A stretch of DNA of 64,000 nt, taken from the NCBI RefSeq assembly GCF_017094505.1, contig NZ_CP064787.1:1116001-1180000 (forward strand). Reading direction: 5' to 3'. Position 1 is the stretch's first letter. Every line of letters starts with the position of its first letter. The translations under genes and the position numbers were made by a program. The DNA comes from Halapricum desulfuricans. Lineage in GTDB: Archaea > Halobacteriota > Halobacteria > Halobacteriales > Haloarculaceae. A model generated the notes under the pieces. It was not told the DNA's origin, searched no databases, and saw only the letters and a program-made list of their open reading frames with translations. Shown one piece after another: positions 54,548-61,568 of this stretch.

Positions 54548-54720
54548 CACGGACCACCCGGGACGAACGACATGAACGCGAAGATCAGGAAGCCCAGAAA
54601 GCCGACCAGGAGGATCCCGGCCCCGGCGATCTTGGCCACCTGCGAGAACTCGTTCCAGGAGGGCGTACTCGCCAGTTTGAGCACGCGGATGTATGACGAT
54701 AGCTCTGTCGGGACGTGCAT
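54547..54720 (-). CDS. secE: Protein translocase subunit SecE (Sec61 gamma)
   Basis: The product has 57 residues. SecE is the small clamp subunit of the SecYEG channel. It opens with an amphipathic helix ([20 protein letters not shown]), then the conserved [11 protein letters not shown], and one transmembrane helix ([18 protein letters not shown]) ending in PGGP. The length fits archaeal SecE. It is upstream of spt5 with a TGATG overlap. On the minus strand a TATA-like TAGATAGAAAAG lies about 30 nt before the ATG at 54720. Confidence 0.93.
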   Translation of the reverse strand: MHVPTELSSYIRVLKLASTPSWNEFSQVAKIAGAGILLVGFLGFLIFAFMSFVPGGP

Positions 54721-54857
54721 GTTCCACGGTTGCCCGTCAGCACTTTTCTATCTATCCATTCGCCGCGTCCGACGCACGGCGCGTCTCGATCCGACCCCGT
54801 CCCGATCGAAATCGATGACAAGACAGGTTAACGTCGCCGGGACGCGCACCGTCATCC

Positions 54858-55760
54858 ATGCCACCACAGGTCCGTCAGGCACGAGCGGACGACTACAGCG
54901 ATGTCGTCGCGTTCACCCGGGAAACGTGGTCCGAGCGAGACGTCGAGGACTACGTCCCGCGCGTCTTCGAGGAGTGGGTCGAAACCGACGGCCCGACACA
55001 GCGAACCGTCGTCGCGGCGATCGACGGCCGTGCCGTCGGCGTCTGTCAGGGCGTCGTTCTCACGGACTACGAGGCCTGGTTGCAGGGGATGCGCGTCGAT
55101 CCCGACCACCGCGGGGACGGGGTCGCGCTGTCGATGATGGAAGACCTGCTCGCGTGGGCGCGCGATCGAGGCGCGTCGGTCGCCCGCGACATGGTCTTCT
55201 CCTGGAACGACGGCGGCCTCGGTCTGTCCCGGGCCGCCGGGTTCGGACCGGCGACGGAAGCGCGATGGGCCCGTCCCGAACCGGACCCGGACGCCAGCCC
55301 CGACCTCGATGCGATCGACGATCCCGATGCGGCCTGGTCGCACTGGCAACGGAGCGACGCCCGCGATCGCCTCGCCGGACTCGGCGTCGATCCCGGCGAG
55401 CCCTGGTCGCTCTCGGAGATCACTCGCGAGCGTCTGCACGCGGGTCTCGAGCGCGTCATCGCGCTGGGCGACGAGACGGGAACGCGAGCGACGACCGCGC
55501 GAGTGCGCCGGCGGGAACGCGAGACCGACAGCGGCGCTGAGACGTGGGCCGTCTACGGCCACAGCGCGTGGGACGGCCCCGACGCCGCGCGGGCGCTGTT
55601 CGAGGCGGTCGCCGCCGACGCCGCCGAGATCGGCGTCGACCACACTCGCGTCGTGATCCCGGAGACCTGCCGACACGTCTCGGAGGCGGCGGCCGCCGAC
55701 GGAGCGATCTCCGACGAGCCGTTCTTCGTCCTCGAGGCGGATCTCACAGGCTCGGCGTAG
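54858..55760 (+). CDS. GNAT-family N-acetyltransferase
   Basis: The product has 300 residues. Residues 1-140 form a GNAT fold: PPQVRQARADDYSDVVAFTR, VGVCQGVVLTDYEAWLQGMR, and the acetyl-CoA loop VDPDHRGDGVALSMMEDLL (motif A, R-G-x-G form). The C-terminal 130 residues (from DAAWSHWQRS) form a second, divergent alpha/beta domain resembling a degenerate GNAT repeat. The substrate is unknown. It is divergent from secE, 137 bp apart. Confidence 0.85.
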   Translation: MPPQVRQARADDYSDVVAFTRETWSERDVEDYVPRVFEEWVETDGPTQRTVVAAIDGRAVGVCQGVVLTDYEAWLQGMRVDPDHRGDGVALSMMEDLLAWARDRGASVARDMVFSWNDGGLGLSRAAGFGPATEARWARPEPDPDASPDLDAIDDPDAAWSHWQRSDARDRLAGLGVDPGEPWSLSEITRERLHAGLERVIALGDETGTRATTARVRRRERETDSGAETWAVYGHSAWDGPDAARALFEAVAADAAEIGVDHTRVVIPETCRHVSEAAAADGAISDEPFFVLEADLTGSA

Positions 55761-55820
55761 CGTCGCTGGCCCGTTCGGGGCGCAACATATTTCGCTGTTG
55801 TGCGCGTATCTTACAATACA

Positions 55821-56534
55821 ATGGTCGAATTCGCGCTGCTCGACGCCTCGGTCGGGGAGACGCCCGTGCGACGCAACTTCCGGCGGGAACTGCAGGGCGA
55901 GGTAACGGTCTTCGAGGTCAGCGAGGGGGAACTGCCGCCCGATCCCGGGGCGTTCCCCTTCGACGGCGCGATCATCAGCGGCTCGCAGTGTTCGGCCTAC
56001 GACGACCGCGCGTGGATCGCCGACGTCGAAGACTGGGCGCGAACGGCCCACGAGGCTGGGATCCCGATGCTCGGAGTCTGCTGGGGCCACCAGTTGCTCG
56101 CCGAAGCGCTGGGCGGTCGCGTCGAGGCAATGGGCGAGCGCGAACTCGGCTACCGGACGGTCCGGCGCGCCGGCGCGTCCCAGCTGTTCAACGGCGTCTC
56201 ACGGACGTTCACTGCCTTCGAGACCCATACCGACGCCGTCGTCGAACTCCCCGGAGACGCACGCGTGATCGCGCGCAACGACGCGGCGCTACAGGGGTTC
56301 CAGCTCGGGCGCACCTACGGCGTCCAGTTCCATCCCGAATACGACCTCGAGGCCGCCCGGTGGGTCATCGAAGGAAAGGACATCTCCGACGAGCAAAAAC
56401 ACGCGGCGCTCGAGACTGTCACGGAGGACAACCACGCCGCGGCCGCACAGGCCAGACTCGTCTTCGAGAACTTCCGTCGGGTCGTCGCCGGAGAGCGGGT
56501 CTGTCGGATCGATTCGGCTACTCCGGGCCAGTGA
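55821..56534 (+). CDS. Class I glutamine amidotransferase-like protein
   Basis: The product has 237 residues. The nucleophile elbow is GVCWGHQLLAEALGG (Cys), and the His-Glu pair is in YGVQFHPEYDLEAARWVI. DGAIISGSQCSAYDDRAWIA is the oxyanion-side loop. It hydrolyses glutamine to give ammonia for an unknown acceptor. It resembles the GMP-synthase-like GATase subgroup often annotated as stand-alone. It runs 17 nt past the stop of the convergent GTPase gene. The ATG at 55821 is chosen over 55800 because similarity starts at VEFALLDAS. Confidence 0.92.
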   Translation: MVEFALLDASVGETPVRRNFRRELQGEVTVFEVSEGELPPDPGAFPFDGAIISGSQCSAYDDRAWIADVEDWARTAHEAGIPMLGVCWGHQLLAEALGGRVEAMGERELGYRTVRRAGASQLFNGVSRTFTAFETHTDAVVELPGDARVIARNDAALQGFQLGRTYGVQFHPEYDLEAARWVIEGKDISDEQKHAALETVTEDNHAAAAQARLVFENFRRVVAGERVCRIDSATPGQ

Positions 56535-58122
56535 TGTCCGTGACCGTTCCGACGCCTTTCGAACGCCCCTCCCGGAAGACGAACCGCTGTCCCTCCTCGA
56601 CGCAGTACGGTCGGAACTTGAACCGAACCCGCGCGCGGCCGGTGTCGCCGGGTAGCAGCTGCCCGCCCTCGGGGTAGAACGCGGCCGCCTCGCTGACGGT
56701 CTCGAGGTGGACGACCGGCTCGTAGCCGTCGCCGATCCGCGTCGGGTGATTCAGGACCATCACCTCGGCCTCGAACTCCCGAACCGGCGTCGGATCGGCC
56801 TCGCGGGGCAACAGGACCATCCCGCGCTCGACGTCGGCCTCGCGGACGCCCTTGAGCGCGATCCCGACGATACGGCCGGCCTCGGCCTCGTCGACGCGGT
56901 GGTAGTGCATCTCGATCGAGCGGACCTCGACCTCCCGGAAGGAGCCGTCGGCCATCGGTCCCAACAGGAGCTCGTCGCCGGCTTCGACACGACCTGAGCG
57001 GATCGTTCCCGAGGCGACCGCACCGACGCCGCTGACCTTGTAGGTTCGGTCGATGTACATCTCGAAGTCGCCGTCGGCGGCGGTCTCGGTCTTCGGGAGG
57101 CGCTCGAACACCTCATCGAGCGTCTCCAGCCCGGTGCCGTCGACGGCCGAGGTTCGCAGGACCGGCACGACCGTCTCGGAGATCTCCTCGACCGCTGCAT
57201 CGACCCCGTGGCGGGCGACCGGCAGCGGCGTCTTCTCGGCGTCCCGGAGCAGTCGCTCGACCTCGCGTTCGACCTCGGCGACGCGGTCGTCGTCGACGAG
57301 ATCGACCTTGGTAATCGCGACCATCGTCGGGAGTTCGGTCGCCAGCAGGATGCCGAGATGCTCGCGGGTCGTCCGCGTGGGGCCGTCGTCGGCCGCGACC
57401 GTCAGCAGGCCGTAGTCGAGTTTCTGGCCGACGATCCCGCGGATGGTCGTTCGTAGCCACGGCTCGTGGCCGACGGTGTCGACGAACGAGACGAGTCGAT
57501 CGGCCTCCTCGACCACGCGCGCTCGATCCGACTTGCGGTCGGGGTTGTCCATCCGGACCGGCCCGTCCTCGTCGAAGCCGTAGACGCCGTAGGAGAGGTC
57601 CGCCGAGAGACCCCGCTCGATCTCGTGGGGACGAACGTCGAGATACGAGCGGGTACTGCCCTGCCCGTCGTCGGCCTGGCCGGTCACCAGCGATCCGACC
57701 AGCGTGGACTTGCCGTGGTCGACGTGACCCGCGGTCCCGACGACGATGTGCTCGTCGTCGGCCAGTCGCGTCCCTTCCCGGATCGTGGCGACGCCGACGA
57801 TGCCGCCGCGCTCGACGCTCCATGTCTGGACATCCGCGATGTGCGCGCCGGCCTCGTCGGCCAGAAGCGAGAGGACGTCCATCGACTCGGAGAACGTCTC
57901 GGGCTCGATACCGGCGAGTCCGCCGTCGTCAGTGACGCCGACGACGTAGGTCGCCTCGCCGTCGCCGCTCAGCACGCGGTGGCGCAACTGCGCAGCCAGG
58001 CTCTCGAATCGCCCCTCCGTCGCGTGGAGGTCCTCGCTGAGTCGCTCCTTGAACTCGACGCTCCCCCCTTCCTGCTCGCCGCGTTCGAGCGCGCGTTCGA
58101 GGGCGGCCCGGTCCGGGCTCAT
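56518..58122 (-). CDS. GTPBP1-like translational GTPase (EF-Tu/Hsr1 superfamily)
   Basis: The product has 534 residues. Residues 1-115 form an extra N-terminal domain (GGSVEFKERLSEDLHATEGR, GEATYVVGVTDDGGLAGIEP). The G domain follows: IVVGTAGHVDHGKSTLVGSL (P-loop), SFVDTVGHEPWL (DxxG), and AITKVDLVDDDR (TKxD-type base motif). Two EF-Tu-like beta barrels complete it (VASGTIRSGRVEAGDELLLG, ARVRFKFRPYCVEEGQRFVF). GTPBP1-family proteins act in mRNA turnover or ribosome work in eukaryotes; the archaeal role is undefined. Confidence 0.92.
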   Translation of the reverse strand: MSPDRAALERALERGEQEGGSVEFKERLSEDLHATEGRFESLAAQLRHRVLSGDGEATYVVGVTDDGGLAGIEPETFSESMDVLSLLADEAGAHIADVQTWSVERGGIVGVATIREGTRLADDEHIVVGTAGHVDHGKSTLVGSLVTGQADDGQGSTRSYLDVRPHEIERGLSADLSYGVYGFDEDGPVRMDNPDRKSDRARVVEEADRLVSFVDTVGHEPWLRTTIRGIVGQKLDYGLLTVAADDGPTRTTREHLGILLATELPTMVAITKVDLVDDDRVAEVEREVERLLRDAEKTPLPVARHGVDAAVEEISETVVPVLRTSAVDGTGLETLDEVFERLPKTETAADGDFEMYIDRTYKVSGVGAVASGTIRSGRVEAGDELLLGPMADGSFREVEVRSIEMHYHRVDEAEAGRIVGIALKGVREADVERGMVLLPREADPTPVREFEAEVMVLNHPTRIGDGYEPVVHLETVSEAAAFYPEGGQLLPGDTGRARVRFKFRPYCVEEGQRFVFREGRSKGVGTVTDITGPE

Positions 58123-58256
58123 GGGCGTGGGTAATCGGGGCGATATTATAAGCCTTCCCCGCATACGCCACAGTACAGGTCTGTATTGCTATATATCGGG
58201 ATCGGTGGCGTGGAACGATCCGCACGGACACCGGAGCAGACGAACGACGGTCACCA

Positions 58257-58937
58257 TCAGGCCGAATCGAGGCCGACGGCCTCGAAGAACCCGTCGGCGT
58301 ATGTCGCTTCCGTGACGCGATCGGCCGCCGCGAGCGCCGCGTCGTCGGCGTTCGCGACTGCGACGGCCTCCCCGGCGACTTCGAACGTCGAGACGTCGTT
58401 CTCCGAGTCGCCGACCGCCAGAAACGCCGCCGGGTCGAGCCCGAGTTCTCCGGCGACCACCTCGAGCCCCTTCCCCTTGCTCACGTCCGGGGACTTCACG
58501 TGATAGGCGTAGCCGGTGTCGACGACCTCCAGTCCGTGGTCGGCGGCGATCGATTCCAGCGGTTCGAGCGGTTGCTCGCGGGCGACTGCGATCTCGGTCT
58601 CGCGCCACCGGTTGACGAAGTCGACCTCGCTCCACCCGAGGGTGTATCCGGCCTCGACGTAGGCGTCGGCGACGGCCCGCGCGGCCTCGCGGTCCCCTTC
58701 GAACTGGAGCGTGTCAGTGTCGGCGACGGCGACGACCCCGCCGTTCTCGGCGATCACTCGCCCCTCGATTCCGATGAACTGACAGAGCGCGATCGGGTAC
58801 GGCATCGACTTGCCCGTCGCAATGACGACCGGGGCGGGCCACTCCCGTAGCGCCGGTAACACCCGGTGATCGATCGCTCCCCGGCCGTCAGTCAGCGTTC
58901 CGTCGACGTCGACCGCGAGCGGCGACGCGTCAGTCAT
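58257..58937 (-). CDS. Phosphoglycolate phosphatase (archaeal HAD type, TA0175-like)
   Basis: The product has 226 residues. HAD motif I is PLAVDVDGTLTDGRGAID (DxD), motif II is VIATGKSMPYPIALC, the cap is IGIEGRVIAENGGVVAVAD, motif III is the Lys in SKGKGLEVV, and motif IV is AVGDSENDVSTFEVAG. It matches archaeal phosphoglycolate phosphatases of the Cof type and hydrolyses 2-phosphoglycolate or a related sugar phosphate. It is monocistronic. Confidence 0.92.
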   Translation of the reverse strand: MTDASPLAVDVDGTLTDGRGAIDHRVLPALREWPAPVVIATGKSMPYPIALCQFIGIEGRVIAENGGVVAVADTDTLQFEGDREAARAVADAYVEAGYTLGWSEVDFVNRWRETEIAVAREQPLEPLESIAADHGLEVVDTGYAYHVKSPDVSKGKGLEVVAGELGLDPAAFLAVGDSENDVSTFEVAGEAVAVANADDAALAAADRVTEATYADGFFEAVGLDSA

Positions 58938-58959
58938 ATGTGTCCATCGACACGGGGAA

Positions 58960-59541
58960 CTATCGGTCTTGCGTGTTCGCTATCTCAGTGAGTCGTTCGT
59001 AGGCGGCCGTGACGCGTTTGAACTGCTCTTCGTCGCCGTTTTCAGTGTCCGGATGCACTGCTTTGACTTTCTCCCGGTAGGCCCGTTTGACCGTCTCCTG
59101 ATCGGCACCGGGATCGACATCGAGTCTGCGGGCGGCCTCCGCGATGCTCGGACCGTCGGCCGAGTCTCCCCCGGGCTGTCGTGTCCCCCTCCGCCGCTGG
59201 TCGGTGCGCTGGCGTCCCCGATCCCCGGGTCCGGGTGGCCGCCATTCTCCTCGGGGACCGGCCCCGAACCCGCCGCGGCCCCGTTGCTCGTCCGCCCGTC
59301 CGCGGCGGGCGTCGCGCTCGCCCTGGCGTCTCGCGTTTCGCTCGGCTTGCCGCTGGACACGCGCGTAGAGACGACCTGCAAGCCGACCCGTGCCGTGGAT
59401 CCACAGGAGGTAGGCCACGGCACCGAACACTGCTGCGACCGCAAGCACGAGTGGGTTATAGACAACCCCGAGGACCGCGAGCAGGACCGCCATCCCGCCG
59501 AACGCCGCGGCGAGCCCGACCAGCAGGCGTGATTCGTACAC
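58960..59541 (-). CDS. Membrane-anchored DnaJ-domain protein with C-terminal J domain
   Basis: The product has 193 residues. The N-terminus has two hydrophobic helices (LLVGLAAAFGGMAVLLAVLG and NPLVLAVAAVFGAVAYLLWI). A long R/G/Q-rich linker (about 60-140) follows, and a J domain at the C-terminus (RRLDVDPGADQETVKRAYRE, KVKAVHPDTENGDEEQFKRV) has the HPD motif intact. The usual order is reversed: J domain last. It may recruit Hsp70 (DnaK) to the membrane. Confidence 0.88.
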   Translation of the reverse strand: MYESRLLVGLAAAFGGMAVLLAVLGVVYNPLVLAVAAVFGAVAYLLWIHGTGRLAGRLYARVQRQAERNARRQGERDARRGRADEQRGRGGFGAGPRGEWRPPGPGDRGRQRTDQRRRGTRQPGGDSADGPSIAEAARRLDVDPGADQETVKRAYREKVKAVHPDTENGDEEQFKRVTAAYERLTEIANTQDR

Positions 59542-59673
59542 GGACTCCTTTCGGACAGACGACGCCTAAACGTCCCGGCAACGGCAGAGAGTGTCGGGAT
59601 TTCGGGGTCGCACCGGAGACGTGGCAGCCGTGCTACCACCAGTGTCAAGCGTTCGTGAGTGCTATGGTCAGAC

Positions 59674-59847
59674 ATGAGCGTCTCGGGACTCTGTGACGTT
59701 TGTGGACAGCCGGACGTCGACCACGTCTGTGACCGGTGTGGGCGGCTGGTCTGTGACCGTCACTACGACGCTGAACTGGGAGTCTGCACCGAGTGTGGTT
59801 CGGAGATCAGAGGGAATCGCGACGACGCGGATACGTATCGATTCTAG
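59674..59847 (+). CDS. Small zinc-finger protein (57 aa)
   Basis: The product has 57 residues. Three closely spaced CxxC pairs are seen: LCDVCGQPDVDHVCDRCGRL, VCDRHYDAEL, and VCTECGS, giving a probable two-zinc fold like the small haloarchaeal zinc-finger micro-proteins or AN1/HIT-type fingers. It is cytosolic and its function is unknown. The start at 59674 is preferred; an ATG at 59659 would add MLWSD. Confidence 0.75.
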   Translation: MSVSGLCDVCGQPDVDHVCDRCGRLVCDRHYDAELGVCTECGSEIRGNRDDADTYRF

Positions 59848-59862
59848 GCGAGCGTTCCCGTA

Positions 59863-60558
59863 TCAACGCGGCGTGCAAACGAAGACAGTTCGATCGTCAT
59901 CCGGGCCGTAACCGTCGACCGGTTCGACGTCAAGCCCGTGTTCGGCCAGCGCTACCGCGAGATCCAGGTCGTCGAACGGAGTCATCGGCCGCGTGTCCAC
60001 GCAGACGTCGCCGTCGGGAGTGAACACGATCTGATCCCAGCGAAGCCGGTCGCCGTCGGGATTCATCTGGACGAGACGCGCGTATCGACCGCCGTCCGCT
60101 TCGCCCGCGTCGATCGCGACCTCGTTTCCACCGGGCGACAGCGGCGAATTGTCGAAGACGAACACCCCGTCGGGCGCGAGACGGGCGGCCACGTCTTCGA
60201 TCGCGGCCTCGAGTTCCGCCGGCGGCAGGTGGTTGATCACGCCGCGGATCGCGACGACGACGTCGAACTCCGAATCGACCGGAATTCCCGGAACGCCGGC
60301 GGCGTGGTACTCGATGTCGATTTTCTCCTTGGCACGGGAGAGCATCCCTTCGTTCGGGTCCATGGCGGTCACGTCGTAGCCGTCCGCGGCGAACCGGCGA
60401 GTGTGTTCGCCGGTGCCACACCCGATCTCAAGCAATCGCAGGTTTTCGGGGTCTCGGCCATCGAGCAGATCGCGGACGAACGCACAGTCCCGGTCGTAGT
60501 CCCACTCCGACTGGATTGCGTCGTAGAGTTCCGGATAGTCGGTGTACAGCCGTTCCAT
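59863..60558 (-). CDS. Class I SAM-dependent methyltransferase
   Basis: The product has 231 residues. Motif I is LRLLEIGCGTGEHTRRFAAD, the acidic residue after strand 2 is in VTAMDPNEGMLSRA, and post-I/IV are FDVVVAIRGVINHLPPAELE and VFVFDNSPLSPGG. It resembles the Ubie/UbiE-like small-molecule methyltransferases. Substrate unknown. The ATG at 60558 is chosen because the methyltransferase pattern starts MERLYTDYPELYDAIQSEWD; an upstream in-frame ATG at 60633 adds an unrelated 25 residues. Confidence 0.92.
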   Translation of the reverse strand: MERLYTDYPELYDAIQSEWDYDRDCAFVRDLLDGRDPENLRLLEIGCGTGEHTRRFAADGYDVTAMDPNEGMLSRAKEKIDIEYHAAGVPGIPVDSEFDVVVAIRGVINHLPPAELEAAIEDVAARLAPDGVFVFDNSPLSPGGNEVAIDAGEADGGRYARLVQMNPDGDRLRWDQIVFTPDGDVCVDTRPMTPFDDLDLAVALAEHGLDVEPVDGYGPDDDRTVFVCTPR

Positions 60559-60657
60559 ACGCCGACAGGTGGCGCGGTGGCCGATAATACCGTCGCTCGA
60601 GCGTCCGGGGCTCTGGTTGACCCATACTCCCAAGGGCTCTGGTGCGTAATATCCTGT

Positions 60658-60831
60658 ATGTCATTCCCAGGCTCAGGAAAAGATCTCGAGTGTCGGTGCA
60701 CGCGCTGCAGGTACAACAACAACGGCTCGTGTGGCTATCAGGGACGGGTCCTCATCAACCAGAACGGCGAGTGCGAGATGATGGAGACCGGGTTCGAAGG
60801 ACCGCCCGGCCCGCACGGACAGTCGGAGTGA
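60658..60831 (+). CDS. Small Cys-rich protein (57 aa)
   Basis: The product has 57 residues. It begins MSFPGSGKDLECRCTRCRYN, then NNGSCGYQGRVLINQNGECE. Four or five Cys residues spaced C-x-C-x2-C and C-x12-C suggest metal binding and resemble the DUF1540-type small proteins. The P/G-rich tail (GFEGPPGPHGQSE) is flexible. It is divergent from the methyltransferase by 99 bp. The function is unknown. Confidence 0.65.
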   Translation: MSFPGSGKDLECRCTRCRYNNNGSCGYQGRVLINQNGECEMMETGFEGPPGPHGQSE

Positions 60832-60924
60832 GACTCGTTCGAATCCCACTGCTGCATTTGGGGCTCACGGCTCGCTCCGCTCGCCGTTCGCTTCCTCGAG
60901 GCCTCCCTTCGGTCGGCCTCGTTA

Positions 60925-61270
60925 TGCGAGGGAGGGGATTCGAACCACGCGAAGACAGTCGCTCACTTCGTTCGCGCTGCGTCTTCTCTACTCCGAATCC
61001 ACCAGACGATTCGGTGCGGCGCGACGTTGCGCCGCACACTCATGCGAGGGAGGGGATTCGAACCGAAACCAGACGTGCTCGCTTCGCTGCGCGCGACTGG
61101 TAGGCTTCGAATCCACCAGACGATTCGGTGCGGCGCGATGTTGCGCCGCACACTCATGCGAGGGAGGGGATTCGAACCGAAACCAGACGTGCTCGCTTCG
61201 CTGCGCGCGACTGGTAGGCTTCGAATCCACCAGACAATTCGGTGCGGCGCGATGTTGCGCCGCACACTCA
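60925..61270. repeat. Tandem array of tRNA-Leu 3'-end-containing repeats (three units)
   Basis: Units start at 60925 (118 bp, diverged first half), 61043 (114 bp) and 61157 (114 bp). Units 2 and 3 differ at one visible position. Each unit opens with 22 bp identical to the 3' end of the tRNA-Leu gene at 61271 (acceptor and T-arm strand), and ends with a hairpin GTGCGGCGC...GCGCCGCAC (in unit 2 at 61128-61151) and ACTCA. Repeated peptide-like frames across the array are by-products of the 114-bp period (38 codons). Confidence 0.9.
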
Positions 61271-61355
61271 TGCGAGGGAGGGGATTCGAACCCCTGGACC
61301 CCTGCGGGAGCGGGTCTTAAGCCCGCCGCCTTTGGCCAGGCTCAGCCACCCTCGC
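61271..61355 (-). tRNA. tRNA-Leu (anticodon TAA)
   Basis: This 85-nt class II tRNA reads UUA codons. On the minus strand the 5' acceptor strand is GCGAGGG and the 3' strand CCCTCGC with discriminator A at 61271; CCA is not encoded. The D-arm has GGCTGAGCCTGGCC, the anticodon loop is CTTAAGA, a long variable arm follows (CTCCCGCAGGGGTC region), and the T-arm is GGGGTTCGAATCCCC. It lies directly ahead of the tandem repeats of its own 3' end. Confidence 0.95.
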
Positions 61356-61568
61356 GCGTCCGCAACTCAGAGTGGGAGCCGAAAAGCGGTTTCGGATCAC
61401 GGACAGTCGAAACGCTGTGTGAGGGACACAGTCAACACGGTCGGCGCGAGATAGTGATAGCCAGATGATGGTACTGAGTGATCGTTCAAAGAATCTGCAA
61501 CCAATCCACGGTAAGAAACGGCCTCCAGCGATAGATTTTTACCCTCGCTGAAAGAATGACGATTCAGT
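61356..61568. other. Intergenic region between tRNA-Leu and the ABC binding protein
   Basis: These 213 bp carry the tRNA promoter on one side and the binding-protein promoter on the other. A TATA-like GATTTTTACC lies about 30-38 nt before the ATG at 61569. No ORF or strong dyad is seen in the middle. Confidence 0.4.

Noticed and set aside
60963-61271. ORFs encoding a 38-residue repeated peptide on both strands
   Set aside because: They are by-products of the 114-bp (38-codon) period of the tRNA-end array. The GRGFEP-like peptide is a well-known artefact of translating tRNA 3' ends.
60925-61355. CRISPR array
   Set aside because: The periodic sequence has nearly identical spacers and is anchored on tRNA sequence; true CRISPR spacers would differ and repeats would be about 30 nt.
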